NCBI RefSeq assembly: GCF_000355805.1
Contig: NZ_CM001837.1
Span: 941,408-1,005,407 of the forward strand
Length of the DNA: 64,000 nucleotides
Direction of reading: 5' to 3'
DNA from: Dokdonia sp. PRO95
GTDB lineage: Bacteria; Bacteroidota; Bacteroidia; Flavobacteriales; Flavobacteriaceae
Shown: positions 43,923 through 53,425 of the stretch, piece by piece
How the letters are laid out: the number at the start of each line of letters is the position of its first letter
Position numbering within the stretch: the first letter of the stretch is position 1
Position numbers and translations under genes: made by a program
Notes under the pieces: model-generated
Told to the model about the DNA's origin: nothing
Databases searched by the model: none
The model's input: only the letters and a program-made list of their open reading frames with translations

Positions 43923-44687
43923 TTAAGATAATTTTAGTTCTACCATATGAGGGCAGTGGTCACTGTGCACAGCATCAGAGAGAATCACAGCTCGTTCAAT
44001 ATTATTTCTTAGCGGCTCGCTTACCATATTATAATCTATGCGCCATCCTTTGTTATTTGCTCGCGCATTTGCACGATAACTCCACCAAGTATAATTGTCT
44101 GGCTCCTTGTTAAGATGACGAAAAGAGTCTATAAAACCACTGTCCATAAAATTACTTATCCACTCACGCTCTACGGGTAAAAAGCCACTCACGTTTTTAT
44201 TACGCACGGGATCATGAATATCGATAGCTTCGTGACAAATATTATAATCGCCACCTATCACAAGATTAGGCACATCCAGCTTGATCTCGTTTACATAATC
44301 TTGTAATAACGACATGTATTCCAGTTTATGCTCTAAACGAGCACTATTTGTACCTGAAGGTAAATACATGCTCATCACAGAAACATCATCAAAGTCTACT
44401 CTTATGTTTCTACCTTCAAAATCCATGGATTCGATTCCCGTTCCATAAACTACATTTTTAGGCGTTTTCTTCGTGAGAATAGCCACGCCACTGTATCCTT
44501 TTTTTTGTGCACTAAACCAGTAATGCTCATAACCTAGGCTTTCAAAAACTGCTGTATCTACTTGGTCTGGCGTTGCTTTTGTCTCTTGCAACAGCACCAC
44601 ATCTGGATCTGTGTGTTGCAACCAGGTGGCAAAATCTTTGCGCAAAGCTGCACGGATACCGTTTACGTTATAAGAGATAATTTTCAT
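43923..44687 (-). CDS. xth: exodeoxyribonuclease III
   Basis: AP endonuclease / 3'-5' exonuclease of base-excision repair, 254 residues. Motifs: ISYNVNGIRAALRK, catalytic Glu in VVLLQETKA, VGGDYNICHEAIDIHDP-like segment (GGDYNICHEAIDI), RIDYNMVS and the terminal SDHCPHMVEL with catalytic Asp-His. First gene of a four-gene operon with gaps of 5, 13 and 9 bp; the joint transcription with envelope genes is not obviously functional. Confidence 0.96.
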   Translation of the reverse strand: MKIISYNVNGIRAALRKDFATWLQHTDPDVVLLQETKATPDQVDTAVFESLGYEHYWFSAQKKGYSGVAILTKKTPKNVVYGTGIESMDFEGRNIRVDFDDVSVMSMYLPSGTNSARLEHKLEYMSLLQDYVNEIKLDVPNLVIGGDYNICHEAIDIHDPVRNKNVSGFLPVEREWISNFMDSGFIDSFRHLNKEPDNYTWWSYRANARANNKGWRIDYNMVSEPLRNNIERAVILSDAVHSDHCPHMVELKLS

Positions 44688-44756
44688 AGTATGCTGTATT
44701 GGACTGCTAAGTTATAAATTAGGTTTTTCCACTCCTCGTAAAAAACTTATAAAGTT

Positions 44757-44764
44757 TACCTTTG
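44757..44764 (+). promoter_or_regulatory. -7 element of giant outer-membrane protein gene
   Basis: TACCTTTG 41 bp before the ATG; no clear -33 TTG. Confidence 0.45.
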
Positions 44765-44805
44765 AGTCATTGTAATATTTACCTCAGCCTAGAGTTTTAC
44801 TATTG

Positions 44806-47800
44806 ATGCGCGTATTTTACACAGTTCTTTTATTATTATGCACCAGTGCTGTTCTAGCACAACAGACGCGTACCAAAAGAATTGCAGTAAGAGACTCAAT
44901 ACTTTTAGACTCTGTAAGTATTAATCCATCCTTATTTAGAATTACTACGCTACAAGGCACAAGTATAGACAGTACAGCTTATAGTGTTGATTATGGAAAA
45001 AGTATCCTTACGCTTAGCGCGAAAAATGGAGCACTTCCAGATTCTCTCATTGTAACTTACAACGTTTATCCAGATTTTCTCACGCGTGCTTACTCACAGT
45101 ATGACTCTAGCCAAATTGTGACGAGTACTGGGAGCCTTAATAAGGTAATAAGCCTAGGTGAGGACAGGAGAACAAATACTGTCACTCCATTTTCTGGCCT
45201 TAACGTGAGCGGAAGTATACTGAGAGGAGTCGCTTTAGGTAATAGCCAGAACAGCACTTTAAACTCAGAGCTAGACTTACAAATAAGCGGAAAGCTAAGT
45301 GAGCGCGTTACCTTACGCGCTTCTATACAAGATGCAAATATACCCAGCCAGCAAGGCGGATACTCTCAAAACCTGGATGAGTTTGACCAAGTGTTTATCG
45401 AGCTATTTTCTGACAATTGGAATATAAGAGCTGGTGATATCAATCTAGAAAACAAGGACACCTACTTCGGCAGATTTACAAAAAAAATCCAAGGCTTATC
45501 CCTAGGTGGCACCTTGAATCACTCAGATGATAAACAAACAGACTTACATGCTTCTGGAGCTTTAGTGCGAGGTGTTTTTACACAAAGTACATTTATAGGG
45601 CAAGAAGGAAATCAAGGCCCTTATAAACTTACGGGACCTAATGGTGAGCTATTTGTACTCGTAGTCTCAGGAAGTGAGACCGTTTATGTAAATGGCATCC
45701 CGCTTACACGTGGAGAAAATGAAGATTACATTATCGATTATAATGCTGGGGAGATTCGATTTAATGCCACCTACCCCATCACTAGTGAGATGCGTATTAA
45801 TGTTGCTTATCAATTTTCTGAGCGACGTTACACGCGCTTTCTGGCGTATGGAGGAGGAAGCTTTCGCGAAAGCGATAAACTCAAAATATCTGCTCACGTA
45901 TACTCAGAAAGTGATGCTAAGAACCAACCACTACAACAAAATCTCACCTCCGAACAGGTTTCTATTTTACAAGAAGCTGGTGATGATATGCAAGAAATGA
46001 TTGCTCCTAGCGCAATCACAGACACCTTTGATGAAAATAAGATTCTCTACAGACAGATTATTGTAAATGGAGTCGAGGTTTTTGAATTTAGCGCTAATCC
46101 TGAAGAAGAACTATTTCAAGTACGTTTTACTAATGTAGGAGAAAACCAAGGAGACTACATTTTAAGCACAACAAATACTTTACAGCGTACTTTTGAATAT
46201 GTTGCCCCTATAAATGGTATTTCGCAAGGTTCTTTTGCTCCTCAAGTACAACTTTTTGCTCCTACGGTCTTACAATTAGGCGTAGTAAATGGAAGCTACA
46301 CACCTTCAGAAAAAACTACAATAAACTTTGAAGCTGCAGGAAGTAATAATGACACAAATACATTCTCTACGCTAGATGATGACGACAATAATGGTTATGC
46401 TGCACATGTAGACGTAAATCAGCTGCTTTATAAAAAGGATAGTTTATCTAGCTTTCGTGCTTTTGGAAGTTGGGATTTTATACAAGAAGATTTTAGAAGT
46501 ATTGAAGGGCTTTACAATATAGAATTTAACCGAGATTGGAATGTCGAGAACTCACTAGCACAAGCTGGAGGAACCTTATTAGGAACTCAACATTTTACTA
46601 CGGTAGGACTCAATTATGCTCATGCAAAACAGGGTGCAATTACCTATCAATTTCAACATCTAAATTTTCAAGATGCTTATAATGGTTACAGACACAGCTT
46701 AAATGCCTACTGGGAACTTGGCAATTTGAGGACTGCGATTAATGCAAGTACGCTTAGTACAGATGATGTACAACTCAATACAGACTTTACACGAGCAGAC
46801 GTAAATGCAATTTATGGTTTCAAAAAATCATGGATAGGCGCTTCATTTAATATGGAGGACAACGTTAGAATCACAAAGAGGAATGACTCTATAACGGCAA
46901 ATAGTCAGCGATTTAGTGCTTACAAAGCTTTTGCCGGTGTGGGAGACAGCACAAACGTCTATATGGAAGCTGGATATAAATATCGTATAAATGATAGTGT
47001 GCGACTCAATCGTATAACACGAGTAAATACATCTAACACCTATTACTTAAAATCTCAATTGATAAAAAATGAGAAAACAAACATCTCACTCTTTCTAAAT
47101 TATCGTAATCTTAGTTATGAAGATCAACAAGAAGATGAAAACTCGCTCAACTCAAGACTACTTTATAATCAGCGATTTGCAAATGATATCATCCGACTTA
47201 ACACTGTTTTTGAAACTAATAGCGGCACCCAACCTCAGCAAGAATTTACTTTTATTCAAGTAGACGAAGGTCAAGGAACCCATACATGGAATGATTACAA
47301 CGGAGATGGCATACAAGAGCTAGATGAATTTGAGATAGCTCAGTTTCAAGATGAAGCAGATTATGTGAGAATACTACTCCCAAACCAAGTATTTGTAAGA
47401 ACTCACCAAAACAGATTAAGCCAGCAACTCACACTACAGCCTGGGCAGTGGTCAGGACTCAAGGGAATAAAAAAGTTTCTTTCCCACTTTTACAATCAGT
47501 CTAGCTATATCTTAGATAAAAGAGTATTGCGCACTGATAACAATTTTAGCCTGAACCCATTTAATGAGGATGACGATGAAATAGGCGCTACGGTCAACTT
47601 TAGAAATACGTTATTTTTTAATAGAGGAAAGCAGCGTTATACTACCTCCTATTCATTTCTGTCAAATACATCTAAAATTCTTCTCTCTACAGGATTACAG
47701 GAAAGTGTAGTACAAAGTCATCAACTCAACTTTCTACACAAAGTAAAAGAGAGCTGGCTCTTTAATGCCAGAGGAGAACTAGGCTCTACCGAAAGTAGCG

Positions 47801-48231
47801 CAGAGAATTTTAGCTCTCGTAATTTTAGTATAGATAACTTTGGTGTTAATCCTAAACTCTCATATCTCTTTGGCAAACAATCGAGGGTTTCACTGTTTTA
47901 TGAATATCAAAATAAAAACAACACGACTGGAGAGCAAGAACAACTTGACCAACAGAATCTTGGTATCTCATTTGCATTAGCAGATTTAGAAAAAGTATCA
48001 TTAACTGGGGAGTTTAAGTATATCAATAACGATTTTCGCGGAAGCGCATTTAGTCCAGTTGCATATCAGATTCTAGAAGGGCTACAACCAGGAACAAACT
48101 TTACTTGGAATGCAATTGCACAGAAGAGGATAACTAAATTTTTAGATTTGAACGTCTCTTATTTTGGTCGTAAAAGTGAAGAAACACGAACTATCCATAC
48201 AGGTAACATTCAGATTAAGGCTTTCTTCTAA
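44806..48231 (+). CDS. large outer-membrane beta-barrel-like protein
   Basis: 1141 residues. Signal peptide (ends at VLAQQ), then a globular segment (about 20-330), whose YVNGIPLTRGENEDYIIDYNAGEIRF block resembles the repeated domain of SprA-type proteins, then a long series of alternating amphipathic strands ending in NIQIKAFF, as in outer-membrane barrels. Unexpected: a perfect EF-hand/dockerin-like loop DYNGDGIQELDEFE (about 830), a likely calcium site. A full palindrome encodes SFRESD and a variant copy occurs near the end. A TTG three bases upstream is not needed. I do not recognise a named family. Confidence 0.8.
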   Translation: MRVFYTVLLLLCTSAVLAQQTRTKRIAVRDSILLDSVSINPSLFRITTLQGTSIDSTAYSVDYGKSILTLSAKNGALPDSLIVTYNVYPDFLTRAYSQYDSSQIVTSTGSLNKVISLGEDRRTNTVTPFSGLNVSGSILRGVALGNSQNSTLNSELDLQISGKLSERVTLRASIQDANIPSQQGGYSQNLDEFDQVFIELFSDNWNIRAGDINLENKDTYFGRFTKKIQGLSLGGTLNHSDDKQTDLHASGALVRGVFTQSTFIGQEGNQGPYKLTGPNGELFVLVVSGSETVYVNGIPLTRGENEDYIIDYNAGEIRFNATYPITSEMRINVAYQFSERRYTRFLAYGGGSFRESDKLKISAHVYSESDAKNQPLQQNLTSEQVSILQEAGDDMQEMIAPSAITDTFDENKILYRQIIVNGVEVFEFSANPEEELFQVRFTNVGENQGDYILSTTNTLQRTFEYVAPINGISQGSFAPQVQLFAPTVLQLGVVNGSYTPSEKTTINFEAAGSNNDTNTFSTLDDDDNNGYAAHVDVNQLLYKKDSLSSFRAFGSWDFIQEDFRSIEGLYNIEFNRDWNVENSLAQAGGTLLGTQHFTTVGLNYAHAKQGAITYQFQHLNFQDAYNGYRHSLNAYWELGNLRTAINASTLSTDDVQLNTDFTRADVNAIYGFKKSWIGASFNMEDNVRITKRNDSITANSQRFSAYKAFAGVGDSTNVYMEAGYKYRINDSVRLNRITRVNTSNTYYLKSQLIKNEKTNISLFLNYRNLSYEDQQEDENSLNSRLLYNQRFANDIIRLNTVFETNSGTQPQQEFTFIQVDEGQGTHTWNDYNGDGIQELDEFEIAQFQDEADYVRILLPNQVFVRTHQNRLSQQLTLQPGQWSGLKGIKKFLSHFYNQSSYILDKRVLRTDNNFSLNPFNEDDDEIGATVNFRNTLFFNRGKQRYTTSYSFLSNTSKILLSTGLQESVVQSHQLNFLHKVKESWLFNARGELGSTESSAENFSSRNFSIDNFGVNPKLSYLFGKQSRVSLFYEYQNKNNTTGEQEQLDQQNLGISFALADLEKVSLTGEFKYINNDFRGSAFSPVAYQILEGLQPGTNFTWNAIAQKRITKFLDLNVSYFGRKSEETRTIHTGNIQIKAFF
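45858..45875. repeat. dispersed palindrome copy in giant outer-membrane protein gene
   Basis: AAGCTTTCGCGAAAGCGA; perfect core, outer bases changed. Encodes SFRES. Confidence 0.92.
48034..48047. repeat. variant copy of dispersed palindrome (GGAA type)
   Basis: TTTCGCGGAAGCGC, identical to the copy at 19271; left arm decayed. Encodes FRGSA. Confidence 0.65.
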
Positions 48232-48269
48232 ATTTTAACGACCTTTAAGGAAACAAAAACTACCTAAAT

Positions 48270-48611
48270 ATGAAAACAAGATTATACATTACAGGTATGT
48301 CTCTAGTGGGAATCATGGCTTTTTCTTGCTGTGGGCAAAAGCCGGTTGCTGTAGAAGACACTAAAACAGCACTTATGGATTTTGACACTAAAGGATACAC
48401 TTCGGGAACTATTGTACAGTCTAAAGCAGAAGGCGATTGCGAGTGGACAATTAAGCTTCAAGATGGCCGTCATCTAGACCCTATGACTATCGATAAAGAC
48501 TTTATGCAGAATGGCGCCACTGTTTGGTTTAAGTACACTCCACAACGTCGCATGAGTAGATGCGATAAAGCTAGCCCTGTAGGGATTACAGAAATGAAGA
48601 TGAATAAATAA
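48270..48611 (+). CDS. small lipoprotein, unknown family
   Basis: 113 residues with lipobox MAFSC followed by CGQKPV. The mature part (about 90 residues) looks like a small beta-fold with a Cys pair (GDCEW...SRCDK). Not recognised. It starts 38 bp after the giant outer-membrane protein gene and may share its transcript; a bidirectional terminator follows. Confidence 0.75.
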   Translation: MKTRLYITGMSLVGIMAFSCCGQKPVAVEDTKTALMDFDTKGYTSGTIVQSKAEGDCEWTIKLQDGRHLDPMTIDKDFMQNGATVWFKYTPQRRMSRCDKASPVGITEMKMNK

Positions 48612-48631
48612 CACTGGATATACCACTAAAT

Positions 48632-48664
48632 AAAAAGCCCATTGCTAGTGCAATGGGCTTTTTT
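48632..48664. terminator. bidirectional terminator
   Basis: 13-bp stem AAAAAGCCCATTG / CAATGGGCTTTTT, loop CTAGTG, between converging genes; T-run on both strands. Confidence 0.95.
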
Positions 48665-48683
48665 ATGAAAATCTAATTCATGC

Positions 48684-51620
48684 TTATTGAACAATGATGC
48701 GTTTTACCTTCCCTACATCTCCTGTTCCAACTTTTACAAGATAGACACCTTTTGCAGCGTAAGACATATCTAAGTCGTAATAATAGCCACTTCCTGTGTT
48801 AAAGAGCCTATGGTTAAGCATTCGTTGACCCAATAGGTTATATACATTAAGATCTAAACGTTGATTAAATTCTGTTGTATTTAAAGTCACATTAAACTGG
48901 TTCTTCCCTTTTGACACTACTACTAAATCTGTTTCTTCTAAGAAAGGATTTGGAACAGAAAGCGCCTCTGCAGCACATAGTTGGATAGACCAATTATTAA
49001 GGGACCCGCCATCTTCATTTACGTTATCAGTAATACGAAGAGTCCACTCCCCTGCAGATGTCAAACCATTTAATACTTCAAGGGAACCACTAGGTGCAAA
49101 AACACCTGTAAATGGAGCTGCGCCATTTTGAATTGGATTATCTGACTCACTATCAAACAAGGTATTTGTAAAATTGTCTTCATTTCCTCCTACTCGATTA
49201 GCAAGTTCTACCGTTGTGCCATCTGGCGCAATGAGCTCGATTACCAAATCCTGATTATACGTATGAGTCACATCTATCAACACATTTACATCTGTAATAA
49301 TAAAGTCATTAGTTACCGTTATAACAGATTCTGTTATAACATCTGCATCAGGACCAATTTCTTGGGTAGTTGTATTTACAGTAGTCAAGCAAGATAAATT
49401 TGAGAATGTGCTGCTTGCGGCATCATTTGAAGAATCTGTATCACCATTAAGGGCAGTAAATGCACTTATAGTATAATCTGCTATTTCAGAAACATCTACA
49501 CCTGTTACAAAATTGAAATCAATTTCTTCAAGAGGATCAACAGTTGCAGTTACAGTTTCGGTAATAGCGGTACCACCGTCTAATGTGTAAGAAACATCAA
49601 ATCCCGTCTGACTTACAGACCCAAAGTTTCTAATTGTTACTGTTACTGTCTCTATCCCTAAATTATCACCAGTAGAAGGAGATACAATACCTACAACGCC
49701 AATATCTAAAGGTGTTACATTTAATATTGTCCTAGTTGTAGCATCATTTGAGTTATCTTCATCAATACTATAGTTTGTAGCAGCTGTAAGTTGATACGAT
49801 TGTTCTTGTATTGAAAAGTCTGCTGTAGTGGTAAATGTATATTGCATTGACGAGGATGGTGGTATGGTACCTGTAAACGTTTCTGTTACTATAGCTCCAC
49901 CATCAACTTGGTAAGTAACGTCAAAATTAGAAGCATCTGCAGATCCCAAATTATAAATAGTTATTGTAACAACTTCAGAGTTACCTAGATTACCATTTAC
50001 TGGACTGTCAATACTTGTCACAGCAACGTCATTAGTAAGCTCAGGTGCTAGTTGAAAAACGCCAAGTACATTTGCACGTCCATTTGCCCCAACATACTCA
50101 TTTAAAAACCAAAATTCTTTATCAGTAATAGGGTCAACATCCATTTTACCGTAATCTCCGTAACGCTCTGCTCCTGGTATATTTCCAGAACCTTTGGCAA
50201 TAAGTGTTTCTTCGATACTCATTGTTCCAGGAGCATCACTAGCAAAGCGTCCAGTATAGTATGAGCTCAAGACAAGATCAACACTTCCATCTGTTGGTGT
50301 TGTAGGTCCAGCCATAGATGTGTAACCTAACCCTATATTTCCTTCTGAATCCATAGCCATAGATCCATGCCAAGCATGTTTACCATCAGGTGCCGTATAA
50401 GTTCCTTCTTGAAATAGAGACCATGTTCCACCATCAACATCTTGACGAAGTTCTATCCAGCGGATTCCTGCCAGTTCTTGTCCTGAGATATCTGTATCTA
50501 CAACAAAATTAAATACTCCTGAGTTATGCCCATCAAATTTTCTAAACTGCGCCTGATTCATGATAGTAGCTTGCAATGCATCTATATCTTGACCGCCATT
50601 AGGCTGCGTTAGATTTGCAAAAGCTCCCCCATCAAATACAGATGTAAATTCTGTAACGGCAATTTCTAAAGGAGGAGATACCGTAGAGTTTTCAACATTA
50701 TCCCAATCCATAGTAGCTTCCCATAATTTAATATGATCTGTATCTACTCCGTTCCAAGCATCATCTTGTAAATAAACAATAGGACATCCTCCAGTTGTGG
50801 GATGATTATCGTTTGTAATATTAAGTGCTTGTGGGCTGTGAAAACCGTTGATAACAATACCTGGCAATTCAAAACCAGCCATTCTAGCTTCAGCATCTGG
50901 CGATCCGTCAAAATTGTATGATCTTTCTAGCACCCACAACTTCGTTGATCCACCAGTGTTTTCCGTTACATAGTAACCATCTCTCCAAACAGATAACTTA
51001 TTATAGTCCGATATATTTGGAAAGTTATATACAGTCCAATTTGAAGTCATTGGATTAGCTCCACTTGAAATTGCAATCTGCACCCCATTCCCAAGGAAAG
51101 AAACCACCCATCTATTTGCTAAGTTGTCATATGACACCGTAAGGTCACAACAACCTGAAGCTGGAAAAATATTTTCTGTCCCTAATTTCTCTGTTAGAGC
51201 ATTACCGTCCTTATCAAAAATTCTAAATCCAGTGTTAAATACGGCAAAATAATGATCAGGCCCTACAGCTCCAGACGGATCAGTAGGTTGAGAATTAGAC
51301 AATGCCGTCTCAACAACAAGACTAGGCATTCTTCCAGGCACAGTACCAGATGTTCTGTGTTTACTTTGTGCAAGTGCATCAGCCCCTTTACTTCCTTTGC
51401 CTATTAAAATCTCATTTCTAGTAGCGCGACCATCTTGAACCTTTATCCCTTTATCTACTGATGGAATTAATTTAGACCTTGATTGTATTGACGGCATCTG
51501 TGTTACTGTAGCTGCTGTGGTTACAGAAAATGGCCCAACAGGTTTAGATTGCTGTGCCGATACCCCTAAGCTAAAGCCTAAGAGAACTGCAAAAAGCAGA
51601 GAGTAAATTTTTTTCATCAT
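48684..51620 (-). CDS. type IX secretion system substrate with CARDB-like and P domains
   Basis: 978-residue secreted protein. Signal peptide (ends at SAQQ), an N-terminal beta-propeller-like region (about 95-530; AVGPDHYFAVFNTGFRIFDKDG), two CARDB-like repeats (about 538-640 and 640-735; NDVAVTSIDSPVNG.. and LDIGVVGIVSPSTG..), a proprotein-convertase P-like domain (about 750-885; FIITDVNVLIDVTHTYNQDL), and a C-terminal sorting domain (FNQRLDLNVYNLLGQR...GVYLVKVGTG..KRIIVQ). The last is the hallmark of type IX export and surface attachment. No protease domain is visible; probably an adhesin or surface-scaffold protein. Confidence 0.9.
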   Translation of the reverse strand: MMKKIYSLLFAVLLGFSLGVSAQQSKPVGPFSVTTAATVTQMPSIQSRSKLIPSVDKGIKVQDGRATRNEILIGKGSKGADALAQSKHRTSGTVPGRMPSLVVETALSNSQPTDPSGAVGPDHYFAVFNTGFRIFDKDGNALTEKLGTENIFPASGCCDLTVSYDNLANRWVVSFLGNGVQIAISSGANPMTSNWTVYNFPNISDYNKLSVWRDGYYVTENTGGSTKLWVLERSYNFDGSPDAEARMAGFELPGIVINGFHSPQALNITNDNHPTTGGCPIVYLQDDAWNGVDTDHIKLWEATMDWDNVENSTVSPPLEIAVTEFTSVFDGGAFANLTQPNGGQDIDALQATIMNQAQFRKFDGHNSGVFNFVVDTDISGQELAGIRWIELRQDVDGGTWSLFQEGTYTAPDGKHAWHGSMAMDSEGNIGLGYTSMAGPTTPTDGSVDLVLSSYYTGRFASDAPGTMSIEETLIAKGSGNIPGAERYGDYGKMDVDPITDKEFWFLNEYVGANGRANVLGVFQLAPELTNDVAVTSIDSPVNGNLGNSEVVTITIYNLGSADASNFDVTYQVDGGAIVTETFTGTIPPSSSMQYTFTTTADFSIQEQSYQLTAATNYSIDEDNSNDATTRTILNVTPLDIGVVGIVSPSTGDNLGIETVTVTIRNFGSVSQTGFDVSYTLDGGTAITETVTATVDPLEEIDFNFVTGVDVSEIADYTISAFTALNGDTDSSNDAASSTFSNLSCLTTVNTTTQEIGPDADVITESVITVTNDFIITDVNVLIDVTHTYNQDLVIELIAPDGTTVELANRVGGNEDNFTNTLFDSESDNPIQNGAAPFTGVFAPSGSLEVLNGLTSAGEWTLRITDNVNEDGGSLNNWSIQLCAAEALSVPNPFLEETDLVVVSKGKNQFNVTLNTTEFNQRLDLNVYNLLGQRMLNHRLFNTGSGYYYDLDMSYAAKGVYLVKVGTGDVGKVKRIIVQ

Positions 51621-51673
51621 GTAGTTTTTAGTGGTTTGCTTAATAAAAATACAAAAAACTCAACCTAAAGCAT

Positions 51674-51700
51674 AAAAAAACACCCATGAAATGGGTGTTT
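51674..51700 (-). terminator. intrinsic terminator of glyS
   Basis: 10-bp stem AAACACCCAT / ATGGGTGTTT, loop GAA, with a seven-A run on the plus strand. Confidence 0.9.
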
Positions 51701-51723
51701 ATAATATTTATCGACAATTAGCT

Positions 51724-53259
51724 TTAAGCTATCCAATGTCTAAAATTCACTTTCTTATTGAGAATATCAGGTAAATCTGTGATTAAAACACGTTGTTGCT
51801 CCATTGTATCTCTATCTCTTACTGTCACCATATTGTCTTCTAGTGTATCATGATCAACGGTGATACAAAGTGGAGTTCCAGCCGCATCTTGACGTCTATA
51901 ACGACGACCTACTGCATCCTTCTCATCATATGCTACACGATAATCGTATTTTAAATCATCGATGATCTTTTGTGCTACTTCTGGGAGCCCATCTTTTTTA
52001 ACTAGTGGTAAAATAGCTGCTTTTACAGGAGCTAAAATTGCTGGTAATTTTAATACTACTCTTGAAGTTCCGTTTTCTAATTCTTCATCTTGAAGTGAAG
52101 CAGAAAATACTGCTAGAAACATTCTATCTAGACCTATTGATGTTTCTACCACATAAGGCACATAACTCTTATTAAGCTCTGGGTCAAAAAATTGCAATTT
52201 CTTTCCAGAATGCTCTTCATGTGCTTTAAGATCGAAGTCTGTTCTAGAATGTATACCTTCAAGCTCCTTAAAGCCAAATGGAAAGTTGAATTCTATATCT
52301 GTTGCTGCATTTGCATAGTGCGCAAGCTTCTCATGGTCGTGAAAACGATAATTCTCTTCTCCAAGTCCTAACGATTTATGCCATTTTAAACGAGTTTCTT
52401 TCCAGTGCTCGTACCACTTCATTTCTTCTCCTGGACGCACAAAAAATTGCATTTCCATTTGTTCAAATTCTCGCATACGAAATATAAACTGACGTGCAAC
52501 AATCTCGTTTCTAAATGCTTTACCTGTTTGTGCAATTCCAAAAGGAATTTTCATACGCCCTGTTTTCTGGACGTTTAAATAGTTTACAAAAATACCTTGC
52601 GCAGTTTCTGGACGTAAGTACAAATCTGTTGCCGTCTCTGCAGATGCTCCTAGCTTTGTTCCAAACATCAAGTTAAACTGGCGCACATCTGTCCAGTTTT
52701 TTGATCCAGACTCAGGACATCCTATTCCCAGCTCTTCTATAAGTGCTTTTACTGCTGGCAAATCTTCTTGGGTTAGATATTGTGCAAGTCTTGCGGTAGC
52801 GCTTTTTTGCTTCTCGCGATATCCCATAACTCTAGGATTTGTCGCTTCATATTGTGCTCTATCAAAGCTTTCCCCAAAACGTTTTGCAGCCTTAGCTATT
52901 TCCTTTTCGGCTTTTTGATTGAGCTTTTCTGCATAGTCTTCAACGAGTACATCTGCACGGTAACGCTTTTTTGAATCTTTATTATCTATAAGCGGATCAG
53001 AAAATGCATCCACGTGACCAGACGCTTTCCATGTAGTAGGATGCATAAATATTGCAGCATCTAGACCTACAATATTTTGGTTCATCTGCACCATGCTTTT
53101 CCACCAATACTCGCGTATATTTTTCTTAAGCTCAACGCCGTTTTGACCGTAGTCATAGACAGCACTTAGGCCATCATAAATCTCACTACTACCAAAGATG
53201 TAGCCGTATTCCTTTGCGTGAGATATTACTTTTTTAAAATGATCGTCTTGTTGAGCCAT
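51724..53259 (-). CDS. glyS: glycyl-tRNA synthetase (homodimeric type)
   Basis: Class II synthetase that charges tRNA-Gly, 511 residues. Motifs: FIFGSSEIYDGLSAVYDYG-like start (GYIFGSSEIYDGLSAVYDYG), SGHVDAFSDPL, class II motif 2 (FRNEIVARQFIFRMREFEQMEMQFF, here split), motif 3 VETSIGLDRMFLAV, and a C-terminal anticodon domain. It is the single-chain GlyQS type, not the alpha2-beta2 type. Confidence 0.97.
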   Translation of the reverse strand: MAQQDDHFKKVISHAKEYGYIFGSSEIYDGLSAVYDYGQNGVELKKNIREYWWKSMVQMNQNIVGLDAAIFMHPTTWKASGHVDAFSDPLIDNKDSKKRYRADVLVEDYAEKLNQKAEKEIAKAAKRFGESFDRAQYEATNPRVMGYREKQKSATARLAQYLTQEDLPAVKALIEELGIGCPESGSKNWTDVRQFNLMFGTKLGASAETATDLYLRPETAQGIFVNYLNVQKTGRMKIPFGIAQTGKAFRNEIVARQFIFRMREFEQMEMQFFVRPGEEMKWYEHWKETRLKWHKSLGLGEENYRFHDHEKLAHYANAATDIEFNFPFGFKELEGIHSRTDFDLKAHEEHSGKKLQFFDPELNKSYVPYVVETSIGLDRMFLAVFSASLQDEELENGTSRVVLKLPAILAPVKAAILPLVKKDGLPEVAQKIIDDLKYDYRVAYDEKDAVGRRYRRQDAAGTPLCITVDHDTLEDNMVTVRDRDTMEQQRVLITDLPDILNKKVNFRHWIA

Positions 53260-53309
53260 AAGTTGTAGATTAATTATTCAATTTATTAAAATTGATGAGG
53301 TATAAGGTT

Positions 53310-53327
53310 ACGCTTTCGCGAAAGCGT
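53310..53327. repeat. dispersed palindrome copy, intergenic
   Basis: Perfect 18-bp palindrome about 50 bp upstream of glyS. Confidence 0.95.
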
Positions 53328-53425
53328 AAAAACCTCTCAAACCAATAAAATAAAATTATTTGTTTTCGTTTGTAACAAGCTGTAAAAATAGCAATCCATT
53401 AGAAATAACGGAAATTGCAATTACC

